Assembly (NCBI RefSeq): GCF_900114475.1
Contig: NZ_FOTE01000014.1
Coordinates: 76,153 to 140,152 of the forward strand
Direction of reading: 5' to 3'
DNA length: 64,000 nt
Source of the DNA: Paenibacillus sp. 1_12
GTDB lineage: Bacteria; Bacillota; Bacilli; Paenibacillales; NBRC-103111
Part shown: one piece after another, positions 54,513 to 63,205 of the stretch
Position numbering within the stretch: the stretch's first letter is position 1
How the letters are laid out: the number at the start of each line of letters is the position of its first letter
Translations under genes and position numbers: made by a program
Notes under the pieces: model-generated
What the model was told of the DNA's origin: nothing
What the model saw: the letters and a program-made list of their open reading frames with translations, nothing else
Databases searched by the model: none

Positions 54513-54983
54513 ATGCTTTTTTATGTGATTGCTGCTGTTGTAGTTCTTATAGACCAAGGGTCAAAGCGCTTGATCAGCTTATACATGGAGCTTGGGGAGT
54601 CGTTTCCCATCCATCGTCTTTTACAATTCACTTATATTGAAAATGATGGTATGGCACGCGGCTTATTTCCAGGATATGCCCGCTTGTTTGCTTTGGTTGC
54701 CATCATATTTGTTGCAGGAATCCTGTATTACCGCAAAAAAGGTGAGCTTCGTGGAACGCTCATGGATATAGGCACTGGATTCCTCGTTGGGGGCGCTATT
54801 GGCAACGCGATTGATCGCATCGTGCTGGGCACAGTCACTGATTTTTTGGCATTTGGCTCAGGCCGAGGTGTGATGAATATTGCCGATTTGGCTATCAATA
54901 TAGGGGTACTCTTTATGATAATAGCGATGATTCAAAATTATGTCTCACAAAAAGTAAAGCCTGAGCATGCGGAGGAGAGCTAG
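54513..54983 (+). CDS. lspA: lipoprotein signal peptidase (LspA family)
   Basis: 156 residues from the ATG at 54513, with GAGAGGAATC upstream; the frame's earlier start at 54474 lies before that site. Four membrane helices. Catalytic Asp110 (GNAIDRIVLGTVTDFL) and Asp125 (MNIADLAINIG) are both present. The usual NxGAAF motif reads ENDGMARGLF here, so this may be a divergent or second copy. It removes the signal peptide of prolipoproteins, of which several are encoded in this window. Confidence 0.82.
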   Translation: MLFYVIAAVVVLIDQGSKRLISLYMELGESFPIHRLLQFTYIENDGMARGLFPGYARLFALVAIIFVAGILYYRKKGELRGTLMDIGTGFLVGGAIGNAIDRIVLGTVTDFLAFGSGRGVMNIADLAINIGVLFMIIAMIQNYVSQKVKPEHAEES

Positions 54984-55081
54984 AAATGCGATTAAGCATA
55001 AGCGGAGCGACCAAATTATTTTAAAAAAGTGTCAGTATTCGTAAGGTTATTTGGCCGCAGCGAGGCTTATTCACCGAGCTT

Positions 55082-56350
55082 CTAAATCCTTTGTAAGGAC
55101 TGTGATGCATGGGTTCCAGCTGTATGTCCTGTAGCAAAGGCAGCCGAAATATTATAGCCTCCCGTGTAACCGTGGATATCTAGAATCTCACCGCAAAAAT
55201 ACAGTCCATTCATTAACTTTGACTCCATAGTTTTCGGATCTAGCTGCTTGAGGTTAATACCTCCTCCTGTAACAAACGCTTCTTCAATAGACAGCGTCCC
55301 GTTGGCTTGAATGGGAAAAGCCTTAATAAACTTGCATAGCTCAAGCCATTGCTGTTTGGGGATATTGTCATAAGTCGTATCTTCCTTGAGCTCCGACTTG
55401 TGCAGCAAGAGAGGAATAAGCCGTTCAGGCAAAGCAGCCTTTAACACATTTTTGATCGCTTTTTTGGCATCTGTCCGGGCTAAACCTAATGTATAGTCGT
55501 AAACCTCTTGAAGAGACTGCTCTGGAAGAAGATCTATCGTTAGTGTAATCGTCGGCGTCCCGAATTGCTTGAGCGCTTTAACAACAAATTGGCTGCAACG
55601 TAACACGATGGGTCCGGATATGCCAAAATGCGTAAAGATCATATCGCCCTCATGCTCTATGAGTTTTTTTTCCTTAGGGTTCCACACGGATAATGTGACG
55701 TTACGCAAGGAAAGTCCTTGCAGCTCCTTGCTCTTAATGAAAGGATCTTTGGAGGTGATAGGCACCTCGGTAGGAAAAAGCTCGGATATCGAGTGTCCCG
55801 CATGCTCCGCCCAAGGGTATCCATCACCGGTTGAGCCTGTATGTGGCACTGATTTGCCGCCTGTAGCCACAATGACGCATGCTGCATGAATGATCGTTCC
55901 CGATTGCAGCCGTACACCTGCTGTCCGTCCATCCTTGTAGAGGACCTCTGCAACAGGAGAATTTGTCTGAATATGGACGCCTTGGCGCTTCACCTGATTG
56001 ATCAGAGCATCGACGACATTTTTAGCCTTATCGGTAACAGGAAACATTCGTCCCCGATCCTCTTCCTTCAGTTTAATACCGAGCCCCTCAAAGAAAGCGA
56101 TAATTTCCTTGCTGCCAAAATGGGTGAATGCACTATACAAAAAACGCCCGTTACCTGGAATGTTTTTGATCAGTTCATCAATTTCTTTATTATTCGTTAC
56201 ATTGCAGCGTCCGCCACCGGAAATTCCGAGCTTACGCCCCAGCTTGTCACCCTTGTCAATCAATAATACTTTTGCTCCGTTTGCACTTGCCGCAATACTT
56301 GCCATAAGACCGGCCGAACCGCCGCCGATAACGATCACATCGAACTTCAT
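55082..56350 (-). CDS. FAD-dependent oxidoreductase, HI0933/YtfP family
   Basis: 422 residues. The N-terminal dinucleotide motif GGGSAGLMA (about 9-17), the GGGRCNVTNN segment and the C-terminal VTGGGINLKQLDPKTMESK and CGEILDIHGYTGGYNISAAFATG are typical of HI0933-like flavoproteins, whose substrate is unknown. The gene is translationally coupled to the DedA gene: the ATG at 56350 overlaps its stop by 4 nt (ATGA), with GGGAG inside it. Confidence 0.9.
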   Translation of the reverse strand: MKFDVIVIGGGSAGLMASIAASANGAKVLLIDKGDKLGRKLGISGGGRCNVTNNKEIDELIKNIPGNGRFLYSAFTHFGSKEIIAFFEGLGIKLKEEDRGRMFPVTDKAKNVVDALINQVKRQGVHIQTNSPVAEVLYKDGRTAGVRLQSGTIIHAACVIVATGGKSVPHTGSTGDGYPWAEHAGHSISELFPTEVPITSKDPFIKSKELQGLSLRNVTLSVWNPKEKKLIEHEGDMIFTHFGISGPIVLRCSQFVVKALKQFGTPTITLTIDLLPEQSLQEVYDYTLGLARTDAKKAIKNVLKAALPERLIPLLLHKSELKEDTTYDNIPKQQWLELCKFIKAFPIQANGTLSIEEAFVTGGGINLKQLDPKTMESKLMNGLYFCGEILDIHGYTGGYNISAAFATGHTAGTHASQSLQRI

Positions 56351-56970
56351 GAATCTAATCTCCCTTTAGTTAACAATCTCCGTTGTCTTTTCCATATTCT
56401 AATTATGATATATATGATCAGAGCGATTACAGGCAGCCACAACAGCTGTAATCCGTATCGATGCACCAAAAGTGCTAATTGAGGTACATGATCACCAGCT
56501 TCATAGCCTATTGTAAAGAAAATCAGTGTCCAGACTAAACCAGTTGAGTAAGAGATGAGCGCATAACGTTGGAAGGACATTTTGTTCAATCCCACAAGAT
56601 AAGGAATGATATGGCGAACTACCGGTAAAAAGTAACTGATTGCCAAAGCATAAGAACCATAACGGGCCACCAACCGTTCTGACTTTTCTACATATATGGC
56701 CAGCTTCTTTTTACGACGCATTCGGTTCAATGCTGGTGTTCCGATCCATCTCCCGATCACATAGCCGAGCGTCAGTCCCGATACTACTCCCAAATAAGTC
56801 AGAAGAAAGGCAGGAATCAGCTTGAGCATACCACTTGCGGTCACAGCTCCACCAGTCATCACAATGCCTTCGTCTGGAACTGGCATCCCGATAATCCCCA
56901 GCCACAAAGCAAAAAACAATGCCGCATATCCATATTGTCCAATCATCGCTATCAGTGCTTCATAAGTCAT
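56347..56970 (-). CDS. DedA family membrane protein
   Basis: 207 residues from the ATG at 56970, with CGGAG upstream; the earlier frame starts (57042, ATG at 56991) are less likely. Five or so helices with the DedA/SNARE-assoc motif LGIIGMPVPDEGIVMTGG, then GRWIGTPALNRMRRKKKL and RHIIPYLVGLNKM. DedA proteins move lipid carriers or support membrane homeostasis. It forms a two-gene operon with the flavoprotein downstream. Confidence 0.88.
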   Translation of the reverse strand: MTYEALIAMIGQYGYAALFFALWLGIIGMPVPDEGIVMTGGAVTASGMLKLIPAFLLTYLGVVSGLTLGYVIGRWIGTPALNRMRRKKKLAIYVEKSERLVARYGSYALAISYFLPVVRHIIPYLVGLNKMSFQRYALISYSTGLVWTLIFFTIGYEAGDHVPQLALLVHRYGLQLLWLPVIALIIYIIIRIWKRQRRLLTKGRLDS

Positions 56971-57149
56971 ACTTAAACTCCGTTTCTCCATTAGGCTCAA
57001 ATTTAATATACCAATAAAAACCTCTAACAGCAAAAGTGGCAATCACCGGGGTGTATTATTTGTGTAGGTAATTCATAGCAAGGGAACCAATAATCGTACA
57101 GCCTGCGGTAGCCCGTCTACGAACATAATAATCGTATGGGAGGACTGCT

Positions 57150-58070
57150 ATGAAATACTTATTTCTCGCGATAAGGACGACGATCTGCTGTATCATCTGG
57201 GCTGTGGTTATTCTACAGACGGACAGTTTGCCCTTGCCCAATCAGTTAGGTCCAAATCATAGTGCAGATAATCTGAATAATCATGAGGATAATCTCGTTC
57301 TGTCTGCACGAGTGTCTGAGCATGAATCTGGCCGTGATTTTAGCCTAAATCTATCTCGATGGGGAGTTGGAAAGCTGGTATCCGCATCACTGTTTCCCCC
57401 ATCTGCCGCAACTATCAGCTCATCAAATAAGATTGCTTACTTAACTTTTGACGATGGTCCTTCGAAAAGCACTTCACGTATACTAGATATTTTGGAGGAA
57501 AATGGGGTTAAGGCTACCTTTTTTGTTACAGGAAAAACCTCAGATTACAGCAAGCAGATGCTGCATCAAATTGTAGATCAGGGGCATACGCTCGGCAATC
57601 ACACATATTCGCATGATTATAATCGCATTTATGCCTCGGTCGGGGCGTTTAAAGCTGATGTAGATCGTCTGAACCGGCTATTGGAAGAAACGGTAGGGGT
57701 CAAGCCGAATATTTTACGCTATCCTGGAGGGTCGAATAATCATTTAAGCTGGCGTTCTGGTGGGCGTCATATTATGAGTTCTATTACACGAGAGATGTCG
57801 GCACTTGGCTATCAGTATTTTGATTGGAATGTGAGCTCAACGGATGCAGCTGCCGTCACACAAAGCAAGGATGCGATTGTTGAATCCGTTAAGGGCAACA
57901 GCAGCGGCAAAAAACAAATCATAGTGCTGATGCATGATATGGATGTGAAGACGACTACAGTTGAAGCCTTGCCGGAAATTATTGCCTATTTGAAACAGGA
58001 GCGTTACCAATTTGATGTGCTGGGCAAGGATTCTTTCACTTTTCAATTTTTACGACAGGGAAGCAGCTAA
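57150..58070 (+). CDS. secreted polysaccharide deacetylase (NodB, CE4)
   Basis: 306 residues with a signal or anchor helix (about 3-23). The NodB domain has LTFDDGP with catalytic Asp101 and metal Asp102, metal His151 and His155 in NHTYSHD, RYPGG (190-194), and the catalytic His262 in LMHDM. It should remove N-acetyl groups from peptidoglycan or other glycans outside the cell. The ATG has TGGGAGG upstream. The ~60 residues after the helix are unassigned. It is monocistronic. Confidence 0.92.
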   Translation: MKYLFLAIRTTICCIIWAVVILQTDSLPLPNQLGPNHSADNLNNHEDNLVLSARVSEHESGRDFSLNLSRWGVGKLVSASLFPPSAATISSSNKIAYLTFDDGPSKSTSRILDILEENGVKATFFVTGKTSDYSKQMLHQIVDQGHTLGNHTYSHDYNRIYASVGAFKADVDRLNRLLEETVGVKPNILRYPGGSNNHLSWRSGGRHIMSSITREMSALGYQYFDWNVSSTDAAAVTQSKDAIVESVKGNSSGKKQIIVLMHDMDVKTTTVEALPEIIAYLKQERYQFDVLGKDSFTFQFLRQGSS

Positions 58071-58181
58071 CAAAAAATTAGAGTCGCGGCGCAAAGAACC
58101 TTTGCTTTCCAACCTTGCCGATGTATAATGGAAGATAGAATAGTTTTTATATCATTATGTTGGTAAAGGAGATGAGCTAAA

Positions 58182-58616
58182 ATGTCGATGTCATTTGAAT
58201 CGTACATGAAAGATATGGTCCAACCGATGAGAGATGATTTAACCCGAATCGGAATTACAGAGCTGCGCACGCCGGAGGAAGTTGTTGAAAACCTCGCAGA
58301 CGTTAAAGGAACAGCTCTTGTTGTTATCAATTCCGTATGCGGATGTGCAGCTGGTCAATGCAGACCAGGTGTTGCCAAAGCACTTCAAAACGAGGTGAAG
58401 CCGGACCATCTGTTCACGGTATTTGCCGGTCAGGATAAAGAAGCAACTGCCAAAGCTCGTGAGTATTTGGCGCCGTATCCTCCATCATCACCATCGATCG
58501 CTTTGTTCAAGGATGGACAGCTTGTTCATTTTATTCAACGCCATCAAATTGAGGATCGTTCCGCAGATTTAATTGCCAACGACCTGACAAGCGCTTTTGA
58601 AAACTACTGTAAGTAG
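58182..58616 (+). CDS. bacilliredoxin (BrxA/BrxB, YphP/YqiW family)
   Basis: 144 residues, the normal size. The CGC motif is Cys53-Gly-Cys55 within SVCGCAAGQCRPG. These proteins remove bacillithiol from S-bacillithiolated proteins, so the organism probably makes bacillithiol. Whether it is the A or B paralogue is not decided. The ATG has AAGGAGATG upstream. A terminator follows. Confidence 0.93.
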   Translation: MSMSFESYMKDMVQPMRDDLTRIGITELRTPEEVVENLADVKGTALVVINSVCGCAAGQCRPGVAKALQNEVKPDHLFTVFAGQDKEATAKAREYLAPYPPSSPSIALFKDGQLVHFIQRHQIEDRSADLIANDLTSAFENYCK

Positions 58617-58653
58617 GAAGCTGTTTACTCGATAAACGCTTCCGATATACGAA

Positions 58654-58701
58654 GACTCCCCCGGCCTAAGGGTTTCCCTCGGCTGCTGCGGGAGTTTTTT
58701 T
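58654..58701 (+). terminator. terminator after the bacilliredoxin gene
   Basis: ACTCCC pairs with GGGAGT around a partly paired GC-rich loop, followed by T7. Confidence 0.7.
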
Positions 58702-58731
58702 GTAAAATAGGGTAAGGAGAGGTGGAGAGTC

Positions 58732-59541
58732 ATGAGTTTACAGCAGGAAATAATCGCCAAGCTGGGCGTAAAGCAGACGATTCAAGTCGAGGAGGAAATC
58801 CGCAAACGGGTTGATTTTTTGAAGCAATACATAGAGAAGGCAGGTGTCGATGGGCTGCTTATTGCCATTAGTGGAGGCATTGACAGCGCCGTGGCAGCTG
58901 GACTGTGTAAGCAGGCAACTGATGAATTAACGGTGGAGAAAGGCAGGGAGTACAGAACCTTAGGCGTGTTTCAGCCTTATGGTGAGCAGTCGGATATCAC
59001 TGATAGCTATGCGGTAGCTGAAGCGTTTGGATTCACCTATAAAATGGAAACCAATATTGAAGAAACCGTCAATGAAATTGCGCTTGAAGCTGAGTATGGG
59101 CTTAAATCAATTGGTATTCATCGTCATATAAGTCGTGCAGGCAAAGGCAACGTAAAGGCAAGAACCCGGATGGTGCTGCAGTATGCATTGGCATTCGATT
59201 TAAATTTGCTCGTTGTTGGAACTGATCATGCTTCTGAAGCGATCACCGGATTTTTCACGAAGTATGGAGACGGTGCTGTGGATATTACACCGCTCAGCAC
59301 GTTGAACAAGCGACAAGTGCGACAACTGGCGGCCGCATTGGGCGTTCCGCAAAGTGTATTGGATAAAGCGCCGACTGCGGGGTTGTGGGAAGGACAGACA
59401 GACGAATCGGAGCTTGGCATCACCTATGAAGCCAACAGCGATTACCTTGAGGGCAAAGAAATCGATCCTGCAGCCAAGGATAAGCTGGAGAAGCAGTATC
59501 GGAAGACCGAGCATAAGCGAGTGACCATTCCGGGCGTATAA
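58732..59541 (+). CDS. nadE: NH3-dependent NAD synthetase
   Basis: 269 residues, a stand-alone enzyme without a glutaminase domain. It makes NAD from deamido-NAD, ATP and ammonia. The ATP-pyrophosphatase motif SGGIDS is at 47-52, with GTDHASEAITGFFTKYGDGAVDI and PTAGLWEGQTDESELG further on. The ATG has AGGAGAGGTGG upstream. It is followed by a hairpin and then acpS. Confidence 0.95.
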   Translation: MSLQQEIIAKLGVKQTIQVEEEIRKRVDFLKQYIEKAGVDGLLIAISGGIDSAVAAGLCKQATDELTVEKGREYRTLGVFQPYGEQSDITDSYAVAEAFGFTYKMETNIEETVNEIALEAEYGLKSIGIHRHISRAGKGNVKARTRMVLQYALAFDLNLLVVGTDHASEAITGFFTKYGDGAVDITPLSTLNKRQVRQLAAALGVPQSVLDKAPTAGLWEGQTDESELGITYEANSDYLEGKEIDPAAKDKLEKQYRKTEHKRVTIPGV

Positions 59542-59593
59542 AAGTGCGATGAATAAGCTCTGCTGCACGGCCAAAGGACTCTTACGTTTGCCG

Positions 59594-59656
59594 TTGTTCA
59601 AGGATTTCTTTATTGTGTAATGTCTAATACATATAGCAGTAGAAATTCTTGAACAA
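59594..59656. repeat. imperfect inverted repeat between nadE and acpS
   Basis: TTGTTCAAGGATTTCT (59594-59609) pairs with AGAAATTCTTGAACAA (59641-59656), one mismatch, with a 31-nt loop. There is no T-run. It may be an RNA structure or a remnant of a mobile repeat. Confidence 0.55.
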
Positions 59657-59695
59657 AGGTCCTTCATAGAAAGCATGGAAGAAGGTTAAGATTCA

Positions 59696-60091
59696 ATGAT
59701 TATAGGAATTGGAATTGATTTAGTCGATATCGCCAGAGTGAATAAAATTATGGAAGGCATTGCAGGAGAACGATTTGCTATCCGCGTATTAACGCCAGGC
59801 GAGCGGGAGCTGGCTGCCAAGCGGCAAGGACGATTGGCAGAATTTATTGCTGGTCGCTTTGCTGCCAAAGAGGCGGTTAGCAAGGCGCTTGGCTGTGGAA
59901 TTGGCAAGCAGGTATCTCTGCAGCATATTGAGGTGCTGCCAGATGAACGCGGCAAGCCGATTTGCACGGTAGACAATGAAGCTTTACAGCGGCTGGAGTT
60001 GGATCCAGCTCATACAGTCATTCACCTCAGCATTACACATACCCATTCCACGGCAATGGCTTATGTGATGGTTGAGAACAGAGCTGTATAG
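59696..60091 (+). CDS. acpS: holo-[acyl-carrier-protein] synthase
   Basis: 131 residues; transfers phosphopantetheine from CoA to ACP. The N-terminal IGIGIDLVDIARV has metal-binding Asp8, and GRFAAKEAVSKAL carries Glu59. IHLSITHTHSTAMAYV closes the family pattern. The ribosome binding site is weak (AGAAGG). It is separated from nadE by 154 nt containing an inverted repeat. Confidence 0.95.
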   Translation: MIIGIGIDLVDIARVNKIMEGIAGERFAIRVLTPGERELAAKRQGRLAEFIAGRFAAKEAVSKALGCGIGKQVSLQHIEVLPDERGKPICTVDNEALQRLELDPAHTVIHLSITHTHSTAMAYVMVENRAV

Positions 60092-60158
60092 CTGTAAAGA
60101 CCCAACAGCGATCAAGTTAAAGAAGCCTGCGCGTTACATAGAGGCTACAGATTTTATA

Positions 60159-60539
60159 CTAACGTTTGGTGGATAGCCACTCTGCCAAGGCCTGTGTTTC
60201 CTCGGGCTTCAACTTGCTTCCAAAAGCGGGCATTCCGTTGCCGCCGCCAGTAATTTGCTTTTCAATTTGCTCTTTGCTTAACCGTGCCCCGACTTGCTGC
60301 AAATTCGTTTTGGGCCCTACACGTCCTTCAAGGCCGCCGCCGTGACAGGAAAGGCAGCTTTGCTTATAAAGCGATTGAACCTGTTCGGGCGCACCGACCA
60401 ACCCATCGTTTTGCGAAGCATTTTTTGCACCTCCAAAGGGCTCCTTGCCGCTATTTTGTGTATTGCTGCCGCAGCCAGATACGACACCAAAGGCTAGAAG
60501 TATAATAGCTGTTATTATTAATCGGGTCCTTGTATTCAT
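60159..60539 (-). CDS. c-type cytochrome lipoprotein (c551/CccB-like)
   Basis: 126 residues. Lipobox VVSGC puts Cys near residue 23, so it is membrane-anchored outside. A Ser/Asn/Gly linker is followed by a single haem c domain with CLSCH and a distal Met in GNGMPAFGS. It should shuttle electrons from the bc complex to an oxidase such as caa3. Its ATG overlaps the stop of the upstream membrane protein (TAATG), with GAGGGGG upstream. Confidence 0.9.
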   Translation of the reverse strand: MNTRTRLIITAIILLAFGVVSGCGSNTQNSGKEPFGGAKNASQNDGLVGAPEQVQSLYKQSCLSCHGGGLEGRVGPKTNLQQVGARLSKEQIEKQITGGGNGMPAFGSKLKPEETQALAEWLSTKR

Positions 60540-61102
60540 TAGATAGCCCCCTCTGATTGTTTACTTCCTATGTATAGCAACCACCCTAAACCAAGCATAC
60601 TCAGTCCACCAGCCCCTCCAAGCACAACCGAAGCCAAGCCCAAATATTGAATCGCAACCACAACAGTCAGCACAAACTGCCATATGCCGATATAGAGGAT
60701 CGGTCTTCCGAGCCACGCCCCTAATTGAGCGAGTGATGCGGCTATAATGAATGATTTCAACAAGGCTATAAAGAATGGATTTGCAGCTTGCACATACCAA
60801 TGCGTCCAAATGGCTCCTATGATGATGATAATAGACACGGCAGATAGACCTCCAGATATCGTGAATCTGGGTAAGGCACCAAGACGGATCTTTCTCCATA
60901 AAACGACAGCACTTGCAGCAAGTGCGATCCATAAAGGCAGCGGCTGCCAAGGATCTACATTCACCCATTGTCCGATAAATTCCAATGTGGAGGCGGTCAC
61001 GGACTGGAAACCCCAAATTATCAGCCATATGAGATATGGACGTGAGCCTTGAATGTTCTGCCGTATAGCCTGCTTTGAGCTAACGGTTTCAACCGATTTC
61101 AT
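60539..61102 (-). CDS. six-helix membrane protein, unknown
   Basis: 187 residues from the ATG at 61102, with AAAAGGTGTG upstream. A short hydrophilic start (KSVETVSSKQAIRQNIQG) precedes about six hydrophobic helices. It is coupled to the cytochrome gene (stop and start overlap by one base). I do not recognise the family. A role in respiratory electron transfer is only suggested by the pairing. Confidence 0.7.
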   Translation of the reverse strand: MKSVETVSSKQAIRQNIQGSRPYLIWLIIWGFQSVTASTLEFIGQWVNVDPWQPLPLWIALAASAVVLWRKIRLGALPRFTISGGLSAVSIIIIIGAIWTHWYVQAANPFFIALLKSFIIAASLAQLGAWLGRPILYIGIWQFVLTVVVAIQYLGLASVVLGGAGGLSMLGLGWLLYIGSKQSEGAI

Positions 61103-61126
61103 CAATCATCACACCTTTTCTATAAA

Positions 61127-61990
61127 TCAATTGCGATCTGCCGATGTAACAAAACGATGCTTTTTGGCATAGTCACGTGGAGATACGCCAGTCACTTTTT
61201 TGAAAATGCGGCTGAAATAAAATTCATCCGTGTAACCCACGCTGCTTGCGATCGATTTTAAACGGTAATCGGACAACATTAACAGCTCCTTGGCACGGTC
61301 AACACGGAGATGCGTCAAATAATCGATCGGGCTGTAGCCGATATATTTTTTGAATAATCGGGAGTAATGGCTTATACTCAAGCCAGCCATTTGCGCGAGC
61401 CCCTCAAGAGTCAAAGGCTCCTGATAATGGCCTACCATATAATCCTGGGTTAACTCTATGGCTGCTGTTGTATTTCCGGCCACCTTTTGCGCGCGGAAAT
61501 CCTGAATTAATGTCATGAAAAACTCCAACAGCAATATTTTACGACGCATGGCCGTCATATGCCCCCGACGCTTCCATAATATGTCCAATTGCTCGAACAA
61601 ATAAATAAGCTGGGGTGTGTTGTGTACGGTGTACATGCCCTCCAACGGAAATGGCGACTCTTCGGAGCTTCGGGAAATCCACTGTTCCTTCTCGTCGAAA
61701 GTTTCCGTATAATGAAAGCGAAAGAAATAGTATTCCAGTGGCTGCTCGGGATCGGTTTGCCTTTCTACTTCCATACCGGGACTGAAGGAGAAGAACTTAC
61801 CAGGGTCTGCGGGATAATGGGTTCCATTAATAGTAAAGCTGCCTTTTCCTTTAATAATGAGCCAAATCGAATGATGCCGGATCGTTCGAGGCAGCTGCCG
61901 CCATTCAGGACTGCATTTTTGATGGCCGACTAGCAGCAGGGAAATTACTAGTTTGTTCAGTCTGGCAGCCAGTTCACCTGGAGTCAGCAT
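61127..61990 (-). CDS. AraC-family regulator with cupin sensor
   Basis: 287 residues from the ATG at 61990, with GAAGGAGTGG upstream; the earlier frame start at 62020 lies before that site. The N-terminal ~150 residues form a cupin-type effector domain (GKGSFTINGTHYPADPGKFFSFSPG). The C-terminal ~100 residues have the paired AraC HTH, with YTDEFYFSRIFKKVTGVSPRDYAK. It probably senses a sugar or other small molecule. It lies just upstream of the membrane protein, on the same strand, with only 24 nt between them, so a shared transcript is possible. Confidence 0.9.
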   Translation of the reverse strand: MLTPGELAARLNKLVISLLLVGHQKCSPEWRQLPRTIRHHSIWLIIKGKGSFTINGTHYPADPGKFFSFSPGMEVERQTDPEQPLEYYFFRFHYTETFDEKEQWISRSSEESPFPLEGMYTVHNTPQLIYLFEQLDILWKRRGHMTAMRRKILLLEFFMTLIQDFRAQKVAGNTTAAIELTQDYMVGHYQEPLTLEGLAQMAGLSISHYSRLFKKYIGYSPIDYLTHLRVDRAKELLMLSDYRLKSIASSVGYTDEFYFSRIFKKVTGVSPRDYAKKHRFVTSADRN

Positions 61991-62058
61991 GGGTCCCACT
62001 CCTTCATTAAAAGCTGCCATTTATTATACCACAATATGTATCACCAGAAGGAGAACTC

Positions 62059-63201
62059 ATGGACACGACACATAAACAACAATACTTTTCAAATGAGCTG
62101 CTGGCCTGGTATCTTCGTCACCGACGTGATTTGCCATGGCGTCGAAGCCGCAACCCTTATTATATCTGGATTTCTGAGGTCATGCTGCAGCAAACGCGCG
62201 TAGATACCGTCATCCCTTATTTTCATCGCTTTATCGAACGGTTTCCGACTGTAGAAGCATTGGCTGAAGCACCGGAAGAGGACGTATTGAAGCTGTGGGA
62301 AGGTCTTGGCTACTATTCACGGGCGCGTAATTTGCAAGGGGCCGTCAGGGAGGTACATGAACGATATGGAGGTAAAGTTCCTGAGAGTAAAGAAGAAATT
62401 TCCTCACTTAAAGGTGTGGGGCCATACACTTCAGGCGCAATTCTGAGTATTGCCTATAATAAGCCGGAGCCTGCTGTTGATGGCAATGTGATGCGGGTAT
62501 TATCGAGATATTTTTTGATTGAAGAAGATATAATGAAACCAAGCACGAGAGGATTAATGGAAAAGCTGGCGAAGGCATTAATTCCCGAAGGAGCTGCAGG
62601 GGATTTTAATCAAGGCTTGATGGAGCTTGGAGCTATGGTTTGTAAGCCGCGTTCACCAAACTGCCTGACATGTCCGGTAATGGAGCATTGTTCAGCACGT
62701 GAAGCGGGGATGGAGGAGCAGCTGCCAATTAAGAAAAAAGCGAAGCCCCCTCGTCCTGAGCAGCGGGTAGCGGCGTTAATTATAGGAAGCGGCGATCATG
62801 ATGGCAAAGTTCTGATTCGTCAGAGGCCACAGGAGGGGCTGCTGGCTCGGATGTGGGAGCTGCCTCATATTGAGGTTCCGTACGCCTATACAGCCTCGAT
62901 TTCGCCCTCGCCGGAACTCATACCTGAATCGTTCAAGCTGTTGACGGATCAACTGGCGGAGGAAACGATCGGTATTATTCCGGTGCAATGGTACATGCAT
63001 GCCGAGCATACCTTTAGCCATATTCATTGGAACATGGAAATTATTTCATGCAATTTGGAGCCGGGGGTCATTCCAAGTCAATCTGGTATGCTGCTGCCTT
63101 CACATTACCAATGGGTAGAACCATCGACAATGGAAAATTATGCATTCCCGAACGTGTTTTTGAAAATATTGAATGCCTATTTTGCTGCCTGTACCAAGTA
63201 A
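62059..63201 (+). CDS. mutY: A/G-specific adenine glycosylase
   Basis: 380 residues; removes adenine mispaired with 8-oxoguanine. Catalytic Glu40 (EVMLQQTRVDT), helix-hairpin-helix LKGVGPYTSG (118-127), catalytic Asp141 (AVDGNVMRV), and the iron-sulfur Cys195, Cys202, Cys205 and Cys211 (C-x6-C-x2-C-x5-C) are all present. The C-terminal ~150 residues form a Nudix-like 8-oxoG recognition domain. The ATG has AGAAGGAGAA upstream. Confidence 0.95.
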   Translation: MDTTHKQQYFSNELLAWYLRHRRDLPWRRSRNPYYIWISEVMLQQTRVDTVIPYFHRFIERFPTVEALAEAPEEDVLKLWEGLGYYSRARNLQGAVREVHERYGGKVPESKEEISSLKGVGPYTSGAILSIAYNKPEPAVDGNVMRVLSRYFLIEEDIMKPSTRGLMEKLAKALIPEGAAGDFNQGLMELGAMVCKPRSPNCLTCPVMEHCSAREAGMEEQLPIKKKAKPPRPEQRVAALIIGSGDHDGKVLIRQRPQEGLLARMWELPHIEVPYAYTASISPSPELIPESFKLLTDQLAEETIGIIPVQWYMHAEHTFSHIHWNMEIISCNLEPGVIPSQSGMLLPSHYQWVEPSTMENYAFPNVFLKILNAYFAACTK

Positions 63202-63205
63202 TAAG

